Source: Dallia pectoralis (lineage: Eukaryota > Chordata > Actinopteri > Esociformes > Umbridae). Taken from it: DNA of 64,000 nucleotides. Below, in pieces: positions 1 through 12,032 of this stretch. Within the stretch, counting starts at the first letter, position 1. Every line of letters starts with the position of its first letter. The stretch lies in the NCBI GenBank assembly GCA_029465975.1, contig CM055730.1:9438300-9502299 (forward strand), read 5' to 3'. Position numbers and translations under genes: made by a program. Below the pieces are notes generated by a model. That model did no database searches. It saw only the letters and a program-made list of their open reading frames with translations, and was not told the origin of the DNA.

Positions 1-240
1 TGCTCTGTTTTCACTGTTTTGTGGGCATCTTAAAATGTGTGTTCTAAATGCTGCAGCTAGGGGTCAGAAGAAAAGTGTGTAAACCGACTTGGAAAATAAA
101 CCTGTTTCTGATTATGATGATACATACATGCATTCACACATACAAAATCCTTGTGTGTTTATAGACTTGGCAAAATAAACCCGTTTCTGATTATGATAAT
201 ACATACATGCATAGACACATACACACACATTTTTTTTTCC
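1..240 (+). repeat. Tandemly duplicated LINE-tail-like repeat
   Basis: Two imperfect copies of a block of about 78 bp occur at about 87-150 and 165-230. Both contain 'aataaac', 'gtttctgattatgat' and 'acatacatgcat'. Runs of the type 'aataaacctgtttctgatt' are familiar from the 3' ends of fish non-LTR retrotransposons, so this may be a LINE tail. No coding part is visible, and the element assignment is a guess from the tail alone. Confidence 0.4.
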
Positions 241-898
241 ATATCAACATTTACATAACATAAAACCAATGCCAACATTGATTAATTAATCTGTGTCAGT
301 ATGCTTTATTCAATATTATAGGAAAACTGGCCAGTGGTTGATGTGAGTGTGTGTGCCACTCACAGTTTCATGTATTTTACACCACGTTCTGCATCTATTT
401 TATGGAAAAGGAAACAATACATTTGCAATGTTCAACCAGAACATTTTCTCATAAATGGTCTATGGAAATTGTTGAAAAATTAACTTGTTAAGTTGCATGG
501 TTTATTTGAAGAAAAATGCAGTAAACAAGCATTTCAAATGAAAATCAAATCAACGTGGATTTTTTTTAAAGCACACCAAGCACAACATAATAAAAAGACG
601 CATATAAAATACTTTAAAAAAAAAAGACGTTTTAAGACTATTTTTTGTGAATATACTGCAGGCATTTTGTGCCAAGGACGTCCATAAGTGTAATGTTGCG
701 TAAATGTCGAATAAAGAACTATGCAGTAAGAAGAAACACGATCTTACCGTGATACGTTAATAATGGTCGTTTCTATTATTTTTCCTCTGGACATTTTGTC
801 TTTTTAGTCTTTTGTATCTGCGGTTTCTTTTTTCAATTTTGATCCCATAAGACCCGTGATATATCGCGGCATACCATATGTCGACTCGGCGCTGCACT
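241..898. other. AT-rich upstream intergenic DNA
   Basis: I see no gene, RNA gene or recognisable repeat here. The short open frame at 493-687 is lysine-rich, driven by A-rich sequence, and has no family resemblance. The block lies upstream of the putative MARVELD1 promoter and could hold distal regulatory sites, but nothing specific is visible. Confidence 0.5.
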
Positions 899-1064
899 CG
901 ATTGGTCGTTATTTTAGAACTGTTGCCATCTCAGGTTCATCCCTTTGTAAATATCCACCAATGAGAGCCCTTTGGGCTGGATTGATGGTTTTCTCGATCA
1001 GTCAGGATGTTTGTGGGAGGTATAATGCTCCGTCAGTTGGACGCGCAGTAATCCAGTGACGTCA
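899..1064 (+). promoter_or_regulatory. Candidate promoter of the MARVELD1-like gene
   Basis: Several classical promoter motifs cluster here. There is an inverted CCAAT box (ATTGGT at 901-906) and a direct CCAAT at 958-962. A TATA-like TATAATG lies at 1021-1027, and a perfect palindromic cAMP response element (TGACGTCA) at 1057-1064. The cluster lies about 1.2 kb upstream of a strong splice acceptor on the same strand as the coding exon. This suggests that a noncoding first exon begins around or just after it. The motifs are seen directly. The transcription start and the link to the gene are inferred. Confidence 0.4.
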
Positions 1065-1099
1065 ATAGTCCCGTTGTGTGTGATCCAGATCTGTGACAC

Positions 1100-2255
1100 G
1101 GAAACCTGGAAATATATCAGATTTAGGGGGTTATTTTTTTGGGTAAACGTACAAGTAGCAAAGTGTTAGAATTTAAGATTGTCCCGGTCAGCATAACGGT
1201 CAGGATTTTTGACGTTTATGATAGGATAAAGTTTTGGTTATGGTTAGGACTAGAGAACATGCTAAAATGTGTGTGTTAACTGCACTTGTGACTTGTGACA
1301 CCTCAGATTAACTGATAGCGACATCACCAGGTTGCCATTATTTAAGTTGTGCACACCATTCAACATTACATTTTTTATTATTATTAAGTATAACCTTTGT
1401 TTCCTGGTGCCACAACGGGCAACACACAAATGAGTAAAAAACAACACAATAACGCCTAATAAGGGTGATGAGCTATATGTATCAGCTGCTATCACACCCT
1501 GTGCTATAACATATGCACTTACATCTCTATAGACTTTTGGGGCACAAAAGGAGTGGCATCACATTCCATTCCTGAACGAAAAAGGTTACATTGCCCCTAA
1601 AATATCCAAAAAAATGTAGGCCATAGTTCCCCCAGGAAAGGCCCTCTGTCTCACAATCTGAAAACACAAAAGTGACCAAGCGAATATGAACTAATGGTAT
1701 TGACCACTACATTGCTACATTGAATTTTGGGAACAACCAATAAAATGAGTAGTTAGGTTTTCGGGAAAACATAAAAGTTCAACAGCCTACCCTGGCTAAA
1801 ACCCAACACTAACCTTATATTAACCATGTATGCCTAAGATTAACACTAAATCCTATGTCTATCCCTAATTCAAACACATTTTTCAAAATTTAACAGCCAA
1901 ATCTTTTTGTTTAAGTGAGGACAACCAAATGTTAAGCATGATTTTTTTTTTACAAGTAAAAGACACACGACACACCCCAGATGAGGAGGAGCAGCCTTTC
2001 ACCAGATGAGGAGGAGCAGCGTTTGAATCTTAGTCCATCCCTTTTGCTTTTCTCCCTCCCCCAAACCCCGGGTGTAGTCCAGAAAACCATACGGGTCGAG
2101 GCGACTCTCATACCATATTTTTTCATTTTAAACCCCTGGACTGTGCAGAAGAAACCTCTCGGACAAACATCTACACTCCTAACCAGTTAAACAGCAGCCA
2201 GCATTGCCCTCCCTCTACCTTTTTCTTTGTCGTCTCTCCACGTTTTTCTTTTCAG
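1100..2255 (+). other. Putative 5' UTR intron of the MARVELD1-like gene
   Basis: The right border is a textbook acceptor. A pyrimidine-rich run over about 2208-2253 ends in CAG at 2253-2255, shortly before the coding sequence. No donor can be assigned with confidence; it would lie downstream of the promoter-like cluster. The interval is AT-rich with no coding signal. A short imperfect duplication of 'agatgaggaggagcagc' occurs at about 1980-2020. Confidence 0.4.
2240..2255 (+). other. Splice acceptor (polypyrimidine tract plus CAG)
   Basis: The sequence 'cgtttttcttttcag' ends at 2255, and a longer C/T-rich stretch extends upstream to about 2208. It implies that the exon carrying the coding sequence starts at 2256. 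No ATG occurs in the coding frame between 2256 and 2325, so the acceptor fits a noncoding upstream exon. Confidence 0.6.
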
Positions 2256-2324
2256 CCTGTGGCAGATCGAAAGGCCCCGCCCTTCATCACAGTAAACAGG
2301 GACCCAGTGTTCCCAGGAGCAGAC

Positions 2325-2813
2325 ATGGCCCCCCAGCCGGAGGTGACCACGCATTTCCGTCAATATCTCCGGAGTTTTCTCGGCGTTATCCGGATCCTCC
2401 AGATCCTAATCGGAGCCGGACTGTGGGTCACCATCGCTCTGAACCGATACGAAGGTCCCATCCACTTCGTGCTGTTCGTGGCTGTGCTTTTCTGGCTGCT
2501 CACCGTCGCCGCCTTCTTCATCACCCTACTGGACAAGCAGGACCTGGTCCCCGTTGTCGGAGGGGACCGGTGGTTGCTTAGCAACCTGTTTCACGACGTC
2601 GCGGCGGTGGTGATGTACGTGCCGGCGATCGGCATCATGATATACAAGACTGAGCGCTACGAGTACTGCAACCTGAAACAATACGAGCACCCGTGTCTGT
2701 ATAAAGTGTACGTGGCTGTCTCGGTGTTTGCGTGTCTGGGAGCTATGGTTTATCTGATCTCTGCGGTACATCTGGGGTGTAAAAAGTGCAGGGGCGAGCA
2801 GACGGTGATGTGA
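2325..2813 (+). CDS. marveld1: MARVEL domain-containing protein 1-like tetraspan membrane protein
   Basis: This encodes 162 residues ending in TGA at 2811-2813. Four hydrophobic segments are visible at about residues 18-39, 46-69, 86-107 and 126-149, the MARVEL topology with both ends cytosolic. Near the start of TM2 the segment FVLFVAVLFWLLT resembles the conserved core of MARVELD1. The loop before TM4 carries CNLKQY (Cys115) and a second cysteine (Cys124). The tail is Cys/Lys-rich (GCKKCRGEQTVM), as in MARVELD1, whose usual length of about 170 residues this matches. I chose the ATG at 2325 because it has a purine at -3 and G at +4 and is the first ATG in frame after the splice acceptor; a GTG at 2259 in the same frame is not a plausible start. 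MARVELD1 is described as a membrane and cytoskeleton-associated protein, but its molecular role is poorly defined. The coding region is in one exon with no break. It could be another MARVEL paralogue, though the overall match favours MARVELD1. Confidence 0.88.
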   Translation: MAPQPEVTTHFRQYLRSFLGVIRILQILIGAGLWVTIALNRYEGPIHFVLFVAVLFWLLTVAAFFITLLDKQDLVPVVGGDRWLLSNLFHDVAAVVMYVPAIGIMIYKTERYEYCNLKQYEHPCLYKVYVAVSVFACLGAMVYLISAVHLGCKKCRGEQTVM

Positions 2814-3500
2814 GTGGAGGATAGAAGAGGACATATAAGTAAGAGTTGGTGTGTGGGAGATTGGTGCATGGATTGGTCCATGAACACACTTCATGGACAT
2901 GCCTCTACAACCGGTTTCTGTACCCCCAAAGTGGCCTTTCGATTTGTCCACTATTTGTTCTCCAGTCTAATTTAAGTTCCGATTCAGTAGATAAAATCTA
3001 TATTGTATATTGCAGGCTGTATTCTATTTGTGTCTCTTTATGACAAGCTATCAACCAAAAATATACTTTATTTGAAATATTGTCTTGTTTATATCCTTTT
3101 TTTGGTAAGCCTGGTGTTGACAAGGCCTATCTTGGCAGTCCTATGATGAACTTTTTGCAGTGGGCTTAACAAATACATGTCTTATCATCTTTAGCCTTTG
3201 CCAACCAAGAAACATCAGGGATATAAAGTGATTAACCTTTTATATGAACATCACATTTGTCGTCATTGTTTTTAAGTGTCCTTCAGGCAGGCAGAGCCCA
3301 TGCCCAACTGTTTTCTAAACTATAATATGTGTGTTGTTAAATATGCCGGAAGTGTCCTTCATGTAAAGACCACAGTTGATTAATTAACAAATATCAATTA
3401 ACACCCGTCAGTGTTAAATAGCACTGTCATGCATTCTGCATTTAGGGCTATAGACGTTATTATGCTGAAGACTTTTCTGTTGTTAAGATATTAAAATGCA
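2814..3500 (+). other. Likely 3' UTR of the MARVELD1-like gene
   Basis: AT-rich noncoding sequence follows the stop codon. I see no canonical AATAAA close downstream. An ATTAAA hexamer at 3491-3496 is the best candidate polyadenylation signal on this strand. The extent of the UTR is inferred. Confidence 0.3.
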
Positions 3501-4379
3501 CTAACACATGTCTGGCTTGCCCTCCTTGTTTCACTGCGTGTATGAGCACTCGTGCAGCTGATGTTATCCATCCCAAACGAAAGCCAGATTGGGCGGGTGG
3601 CCCTCAGCTACTTCCTGTCGGAGGTGAACAGGTTTTTTTAATAGTCAGGAGTCTCTGGGACACCAGACAGCCACATCAAAGGCGTAGATAACTGTTGCTT
3701 ACTCTGTAATTATAGCCTCAGTTAAACCACATTTGTGGCTATGTGTCTTTAAAGGATTATTGTTATATTTGAAGTGTGTGAACTGGTCTGGTCTACAGGA
3801 AGGTGAGATACATCGCTGAAAACCCATCTTTGTTCCACTGAGACCAAAAAAAAAAGACCTGCTTGACACGGAAATCAGTGAGAATCCAAGTTTGACATAG
3901 GACAATAGACAGTGTTCAATATTGGACAGTGTTTTATATTGTGTAGCTCAGTTGCTAAACGCATAACATTGTTGTTGTTTTAATTCCTCTGCCACTGTTC
4001 AAACGTCTATTACGTTATTCTTTATATAGTGCTGAATTGCGATATATAATATATTTCTGCAAGAATGTTGATGAAAGTCATAAATGATGGATCCACAGTC
4101 CAAGAGAACAGCTACGGTAAAAGTTGGAGTAGGAATCTTGGACTCTCTTTTTCACATCTTCAAAAAGTTAAAATGTAAACAAAAAGTATAAAGTCGGATG
4201 AGAGAAAAGCACTATCAGGGAAAAAGTCTGGTGGATTAAACTAAAGTTTGTTCGAAAGACAAAACTGTAAAAAGGCAATTACACAGTCAAGCTGATGTTA
4301 GGAGGTCAGCCTAAATGAGAGCCATTTCCTGTGTTTTCACTCACACCGAACTGGATTAGACTGGAAGAGACCGGCTACC
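3501..4379. other. Intergenic DNA, nothing recognised
   Basis: Ordinary AT-rich sequence. The minus-strand open frame at 3699-3905 has no domain or family resemblance and looks like chance. Confidence 0.5.
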
Positions 4380-4600
4380 ACATTTTAGTTTTTATGTTTG
4401 TTAAAGACGCATTGCATTTTTTAGGGCCGCTGGTTGTAAAAGTGTCACTATTGAGCCAAAAATAAGGTCCCAGAAAGTTATGTACTGTGTCAGATGTGCC
4501 AAATTATGTTCCATGCCATCAGAACCACTTGCTTTCAAATTTGTAATTTTAGATATGAAGGAGATTTTACTTATAGATTCTGCACATATAAACAATATAA
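4380..4600 (-). mobile_element. Degenerate LINE fragment (upstream of the RT core)
   Basis: On the minus strand the conceptual peptide contains ISKITNLKASGSDGME. This resembles the conserved 'xxLKxxKSxGxDGxxxxxLK' motif that begins the reverse-transcriptase region of L2/CR1-type fish LINEs. Sequence after the motif is degraded and no intact RT core follows. The assignment rests on one motif and is tentative. Confidence 0.42.
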
Positions 4601-4802
4601 TACTTCTAGCAGAAAGTGGATAGTTTACTTTAAAATACTATGGTGTTGATTTAAAACGTCCCAGGCTACTTATATATATCAACGTTAATATATAATTAAC
4701 AACTTTTCGTTTTTACTTGAATCCTGTGGAACTTCGGGTGGGGAAAATAAGTCCTGGTCTCTAACTCAAACTTTGGAAAATAAAACTTCAACTTTAAGTC
4801 CC

Positions 4803-5202
4803 TGTCACAATATCGATGTGAGGTGTGTAGAAAGACGAAGGCAGGCACAGGAACAATAGCGTTATATTGGTGCTCATTTAGACCCGTCTCTCACCAGTGG
4901 ACGCTTAGTAAACGGTACTCACAAAATGTGTGACACAACACATCAAAGTAACATGGACGCAAAAAGAAAGTAAATATCTAACGCACAATCAACAACACGT
5001 GACATGAAACAATTCCACACAAAGACCTGAACAAACACAGGGAACCTATATACTCTTACTAATGAGGGGATGGACACCAGGTGTACGAAATGATGAGACT
5101 ATGATGTGATGGGAGGAACAGTGGAGCTAGAAGACCGGTGAAGACGACCGCCAAAGCCTGCCTGCAGATGGCGGTAGAATCGCTTCGGAGAGAGCTGTGA
5201 CA
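4803..5202. mobile_element. Short TIR element (TGTCACA...TGTGACA), MITE-like
   Basis: The element begins TGTCACA at 4803 and ends TGTGACA at 5202, giving short terminal inverted repeats about 400 bp apart with no coding capacity. A 26-bp block at 5059-5084 recurs exactly, in reverse orientation, at 35255-35280 in a related copy. The shared termini and interior mark an interspersed nonautonomous DNA-transposon family. Its superfamily is not clear from the sequence. Confidence 0.55.
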
Positions 5203-6780
5203 GTCTGACTTTATAATGTTGAAGCTCTCCGAAATTAACATTAACTGAAAACCTTTTTATACTTTCGAACATTTGCATGATGGCCAAATGTTTTCACATT
5301 TTTAAATTTCCATGAATGTCAATTAAAAACACATTCACAGTACGTCTTTCTATTTTTGTTTCCTTCAAAAAATTCTGTAAGAAAGAATGTTAATGAACAG
5401 TGTGATGCAATGGCCATAGGCCCCGAGTAAAGAAATATCTTCCCCTTACACACAATAACTGGTTGTGCAATCTTTCCATAACGGCAACCCAATGCTTCCT
5501 TAAGTTGTGAATAAGTCTGTCACATAATTTCGGAATAACTTTGTTCATGCCTCAACACCTACAAATGTTGCAAAGTTCAAACAATTTTGAATGGACAAGT
5601 CGGCCAAAACATCCACAGCGATTTTAGAAACTGCTCAGCAATATTTGAAATTGAAAGAAGAAAAATCACACTAAAGTTTCCACACCAATACAATATATTA
5701 GCTGTAGATTAAGATTTTTAAAGAATCTGTAAGTAATTATTTATACATGGTGAGAACCATTTTGTGAATGTAAAGTGTTCATTTATCTTCATCATCATCA
5801 TCTCCAATCATCATCTCCTTCTTAATACCCTCATGCGTTGTCACTGCTTACTTTCTCTATAATTCTCTGTTAACCAGATTTTGTTTGCCAGTGTTTTGTA
5901 TCGACTGTGTAACACATTCCTACCATCTGTTGGGCCTGGCTGGCAAACAGACAGGGGGGAGCTCAAAGGAAGTTGTGGTTTTTTCAAGGTTTCTATAAAT
6001 AGGTTTCCTATATGCCAGATTCGGTCAGTCAATGAGTTGCTAACATCTTCCACTCTACACAACATAACCATTGTTTATGGGTTACTGTTTTGCGAAACCT
6101 TTAATACGTTTGAGGTCATTAAACACAACATACCCTGTATAGTTTGGTTCATGTCTTTGGCCATCTATATCCCATAATGACAAAGTGCAAAGATGTTTTG
6201 GAAATGTGTGTCAACTTACTGAAAATAAAAAACACAGAAATATCACAAGTATGGTACTTTCTAGTAGTATTCTTGGGTATGACTGGAACCGCATATTTTG
6301 GCAGTTCCTCATTTATTGTTGCCTTGAGGGAAATGGCAGTAACACCTCTTTCGTCAGCAGTGCCAACAAAGCACTCATGTTTCTGGTAATGTTTCAGTAT
6401 ACTTGCCTACGCAATGATGAGTACGAGGCTCATTTAGTTTTAAATAGCCACAGTCCTGCAGTAGATGTTTTGCTTTACTTTTACAAAGATTAATTTTTAT
6501 TGTACTCAAAAGGCATTGACCCTGGAATGGAATTTCAAAGATGTTTGTTCATGGGTACATTCAGTCTGTATATATTATATATACATTATAAACAGTATAT
6601 TGATATAAACTTAAGCTCCAGTTGACTTAGCCTGTTGCTAGCAACATAAGAGTCAAAGGAACGTTCACTAATTCAAAATCAAGATACGAATGTTTGATAT
6701 CCTGCACTCTTGTTGCAGGGATATTTTACTCTGATCCTGTAGGGACAAAAGTATTTTCTTTTAAATTCTCACCTTCCAGC
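5203..6780. other. Intergenic DNA, nothing recognised
   Basis: AT-rich sequence with a few short open frames (5881-6177, 6144-6389, 6185-6493). None shows a recognisable domain or splice structure. A TA-rich palindromic patch lies at about 6570-6605. Confidence 0.5.
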
Positions 6781-7290
6781 CAGTGACTCAGTCAGACGTG
6801 GGATGCCTTCTGAGTGGAATAAACTACGAGGTAGATACAAACACCAGACATTCCTCTGTCCTTTGAGACAAGAGTTTGAAGATTGTGTTCCACGTTCTCT
6901 TCTATCAAGGTCAACCTTCCATTCTTTTGAGGTCAGCCTTCACTATCTGACTCAAACTTGCTCGCTCACTTGCATAGTTTAGCCTTATGATTGTCATTTA
7001 AGGTAACTGGGAATCCATTTGCTGACCTTCTGGATCTCCTCTCTGCTGAGACAGATCTGGCAGCCAAAGCACACGCCCAGATCTCACAGAGGACCTCCCT
7101 ACAGGATGTTCTGGTCCACTTTGGCCCTGTACTTCGGCCAAAACAGAGGACTATGGAGATCCTGAAGCATACTGATCATGAAATCATTAAAACTCATTAT
7201 GTTAATTATGTTACCTCCTCTCTCAATAACAGTGAAAATGAACATTTGACTCGCACGCACAGACACACCAACCGCTCATCTAGGTGAATG
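6781..7290 (+). pseudogene. Possible degraded coding remnant of unknown origin
   Basis: The frame from about 6991 to 7287 gives a peptide of unusually protein-like composition for its first 70 residues, including TGNPFADLLDLLSAETDLAA and a Gln/Leu-rich helix-like stretch. It then decays into threonine/histidine-rich low complexity. Upstream, at about 6800-6980, another frame also reads through (PSEWNKLRG...). No ATG in good context, no domain I recognise and no flanking splice consensus stand out. It could be a transposon gag/ORF remnant, a retrocopy fragment or an isolated exon. Confidence 0.25.
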
Positions 7291-7537
7291 TCTACTCTCT
7301 GCGTTCTCATTAAATGTATATTGTGTTTCTCCGTTAGATTGGTCCGGCACACCGGTGCGCCTGCCAACAGCACCATGGTTTACAGCTCCTCCCAATGCTG
7401 CCTGGGAGGCTCACGTTAGGCGACCGCTGATCCCCAGAGACCGTTTATAATCGAGCACAGCAGGGAAATGTAAAACAGCCATTATCCTCGTATTTACCTT
7501 CAAACTGAATCCCTCCCAAACAATTTCACACACATAC

Positions 7538-8282
7538 GCTGTAAACATTATGACCGGGCGAAGCGGCTGACGTGGATCATCGAACAATCAGTATTCGCGG
7601 TCAACATATGAAGGCAGAAGGAATGGCCCTAAGGGGCTTTGACAAAGGCCCAGACGACATGGTCAAAGCACATCTAAAACACGTCCTGAGTGGTACTCCA
7701 GGTCAGCAGTGGTGAGTGCCCACCGACAGAAGTACGAGGACGGACGAACCACAAACTAGCACAAGGGTGTCAGGCCACCAGGGCAACAAAAGCTGTCCTG
7801 TCTGGTCTGAGCCGACAGCAGGTCCACTGTGGGTAAACCCTGAGTCAGGCATTTGTGTAGACATCAATTAGACAGGTGCCACTTACTTCAATGCCGTTGC
7901 AGACATCTTCATGACAATGGTATTCCCTGATGGCATTACACTCTCTTAACAGCATAATGCACCTGCCAAGTTGCACACATCGTGCGAGAACGGTTTGAGG
8001 AACACGATGAAGAGTTCATGTTGTTGCCTGGTCCTCCAAAATCCCCAGATCCCATGGTGATTGAGCAACTCTGGGATCTGCTGGACCCGCAAAGCATGTC
8101 CGATTTGTAGCAGCTCCACCTCACAACTGACCGGACTTGAAGAACCTGATGCTAATGTCTTGGTGTCAAATATTACAGGACCACCGGGCCGGGTGCCTTG
8201 GTCGGTCTGGTGCTGTTTGGGCGGCACATGGAAGACCAAATGCGTATATTTGTCATAATGATTTGGCTCATCAGTGCAAAAG
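7538..8282 (+). mobile_element. Internally deleted Tc1-like transposon (family A, copy 1)
   Basis: The left end has 'acattatgacc' at about 7541 and the right end 'gtcataatgatttggctcatc' at about 8252-8272. These are inverted termini of a fish Tc1-like family. The left interior (about 7590-7800) matches the transposase N-terminal region of the copies at 13.2, 41.3 and 49.2 kb. The right interior (about 7950-8250) encodes a transposase C-terminal remnant with FEEHDEEFMLLPGPPKSPDP and IEQLWDLLD, the proline-rich motif next to the third catalytic acidic residue in Tc1 DDE transposases. Frameshifts and stops break the frame, and the middle is deleted. Nonfunctional. Confidence 0.7.
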
Positions 8283-8902
8283 GCGAACAAGCAACTGCGT
8301 CTCAGTTTCCACATGTAAATTCACCAGATGTCCAGAAGATGGAGCCAAAGTTTTAAAAATTGTACACGTATTTATGCCAACATTGATTTGCTGAACAGTA
8401 CCATTGTGAACAAAGATACAGAGGCACTAGACAACCTTCACATCACAGTGAATGAGACGGCAGTTCTGGGAAGGGAAAAAATCGTTATTGATGAATCTGT
8501 TGTAATCCACTTGTAAATGTGCCCTCGTATCGTGTTTTATTTTTGACACTATCAATTTAAACCAAGGTTAGATGGTTTGCGAACTACTGCTCTGGGCCTC
8601 TGGATAAAGCAGTGGATTAAAGATTCAGTATTATATCCTGTATGACTATTCCAAGGTCTGATTGGACCAAAGAGTACCATGGATGTCCTTGGCTTTCAAT
8701 GTCTATATTGACTGAGTATGTCCGCTTAGGAATGGGGGGGTGCATTGGGGGAGGGGCAAACGTATCAATAGGTATGCACTCACTACTTAAGACTATCGGG
8801 ATAAAAGTATCTGATGAATGACTTAAGGGAAAATGTTAATTTGAACCCACAGTCCTCAGGCAAACTTAATTACATGGACCATTTCTGATAGCTACTGCCA
8901 CC
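8283..8902. other. Intergenic DNA, nothing recognised
   Basis: Spacer between the Tc1-like remnant and the 57-bp minisatellite. It contains a short 'ctctggataaagcag' string reminiscent of fish SINE tails, but too little to call an element. Confidence 0.45.
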
Positions 8903-9947
8903 TGTCTCTCTTGGATCTGTGATGTTTAGTCCACATTATGATATTACTAATCTGTACACTCTCTCTCTTGGATCTGTGATGTTTAGTCCACATTATGATA
9001 TTACTAATCTGTACACTCTCTCTCTTGGATCTGTGATGTTTAGTCCACATTATGATATTACTAATCTGTACACTCTCTCTCTCTTGGATCTGTGATGTTT
9101 AGTCCACATTATGATATTACTAATCTGTACACTCTCTCTCTTGGATCTGTGATGTTTAGTCCACATTATGATATTACTAATCTGTACACTCTCTCTCTTG
9201 GATCTGTGATGTTTAGTCCACATTATGATATTACTAATCTGTACACTCTCTCTCTCTTGGATCTGTGATGTTTAGTCCACATTATGATATTACTAATCTG
9301 TACACTCTCTCTCTTGGATCTGTGATGTTTAGTCCACATTATGATATTACTAATCTGTACACTCTCTCTCTCTTGGATCTGTGATGTTTAGTCCACATTA
9401 TGATATTACTAATCTGTACACTCTCTCTCTCTTGGATCTGTGATGTTTAGTCCACATTATGATATTACTAATCTGTACACTCTCTCTCTCTTGGATCTGT
9501 GATGTTTAGTCCACATTATGATATTACTAATCTGTACACTCTCTCTCTCTTGGATCTGTGATGTTTAGTCTCCATTATGATATTACTAATCTGTACACTC
9601 TCTCTCTTGGATCTGTGATGTTTAGTCCACATTATGATATTACTAATCTGTACTCTCTCTCTCTTGGATCTGTGATGTTTAGTCCACATTATGATATTAC
9701 TAATCTGTACACTCTCTCTCTTGGATCTGTGATGTTTAGTCCACATTATGATATTACTAATCTGTACACTCTCTCTCTTGGATCTGTGATGTTTAGTCCA
9801 CATTATGATATTACTAATCTGTACACTCTCTCTCTTGGATCTGTGATGTTTAGTCCACATTATGATATTACTAATCTGTACACTCTCTCTCTTGGATCTG
9901 TGATGTTTAGTCTCCATTATGATATTACTAATCTGTACACCCGCTCT
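8903..9947. repeat. 57-bp minisatellite, about 18 copies
   Basis: Highly homogeneous head-to-tail copies of a unit containing 'cttggatctgtgatgttta', 'gtccacattatgatatta' and 'ctaatctgtacactctctct'. The basic period is 57 bp. Some units are 2 bp longer through an extra CT in the CT tract. In the last third all units are 57 bp or nearly so, a multiple of three. That leaves repetitive open frames on both strands (9516-9917 minus, 9558-9959 plus), which are by-products and not genes. Confidence 0.95.
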
Positions 9948-11406
<1,459 letters not shown>

Positions 11407-11499
11407 TTTACTCTTAACTCAAGGTCATCAGAAGTTATAAAAACACGGCACTGCAGCAAACTTCTTCTTGGTATTCGTTCCACTGTGTCAGTGTCCCAT

Positions 11500-12032
11500 T
11501 GTTCTTCTAGTGTTGTTTCGTGTGTGTGTGTGTGTGTTTGTCTTTGATCTTGCATGGAGCCCCAGAACGAGGGAGATTCACAGTTATTTTGTGGTTCTTC
11601 CGTTTGAGAATTATCGCACCAACTCTTGTCACCTTCTCTCCAAGCTGCTTGCGATGGTCTTGTAGCTCATTCCAGCCTTGTGTTGGTCTACAATCTTGTC
11701 CCTGACATCCTTGGACAGCTCTTTGGTCTTGGTCATGGTGGAGAGTTTGGAATCTGATTGATTCCTTCTGTGGACAGCTGTTTTTTATACAGGTAACTAT
11801 CTTAAAGAGAGGGCTCCTAATATCAGCTCGTTACCTGTATCTTGATGATTTCACTGAGTAAAATGCAAACATATAGCTTATTTGAAATGCCTCATTCTGG
11901 ATATTTTTGTTGTTATTCTGTCTCAAACTGTTCAAATAAACCTACTGTTAAAGATATATACTGATCATGTCTATGTCAGTGGGCAAGCGTGCAAAATGAC
12001 CAGGGGATGAAATACTTTCTTCCTTCACTATA
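11500..12032 (-). mobile_element. 5'-end remnant of a Tc1-like transposon (family B)
   Basis: The right end at about 11998-12032 ('ggggatgaaatactttcttcc', then 'ttcacta') matches the terminus of a common salmonid-type Tc1-like element. On the minus strand from about 11737 the conceptual protein starts MTKTKELSKDVRDKIVDQHK, followed by AGMSYKTIA. This is the paired-like helix-turn-helix start of that transposase. A frameshift follows near 11650. The element runs into a short TG tract at about 11518-11536 and loses its remaining DDE domain and other terminus. Nonfunctional. Confidence 0.8.

Noticed and set aside
2259..2324. N-terminal extension of MARVELD1 from a GTG codon
   Set aside because: GTG is not a plausible start here. 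The ATG at 2325 has good context and gives the family's usual length.
2526..2951. Minus-strand frame opposite the MARVELD1-like coding region
   Set aside because: It is a shadow of the real plus-strand exon, with no domain of its own.
8903..9947. CRISPR-like array
   Set aside because: Units are contiguous with no unique spacers, and the genome is a vertebrate. It is a minisatellite.
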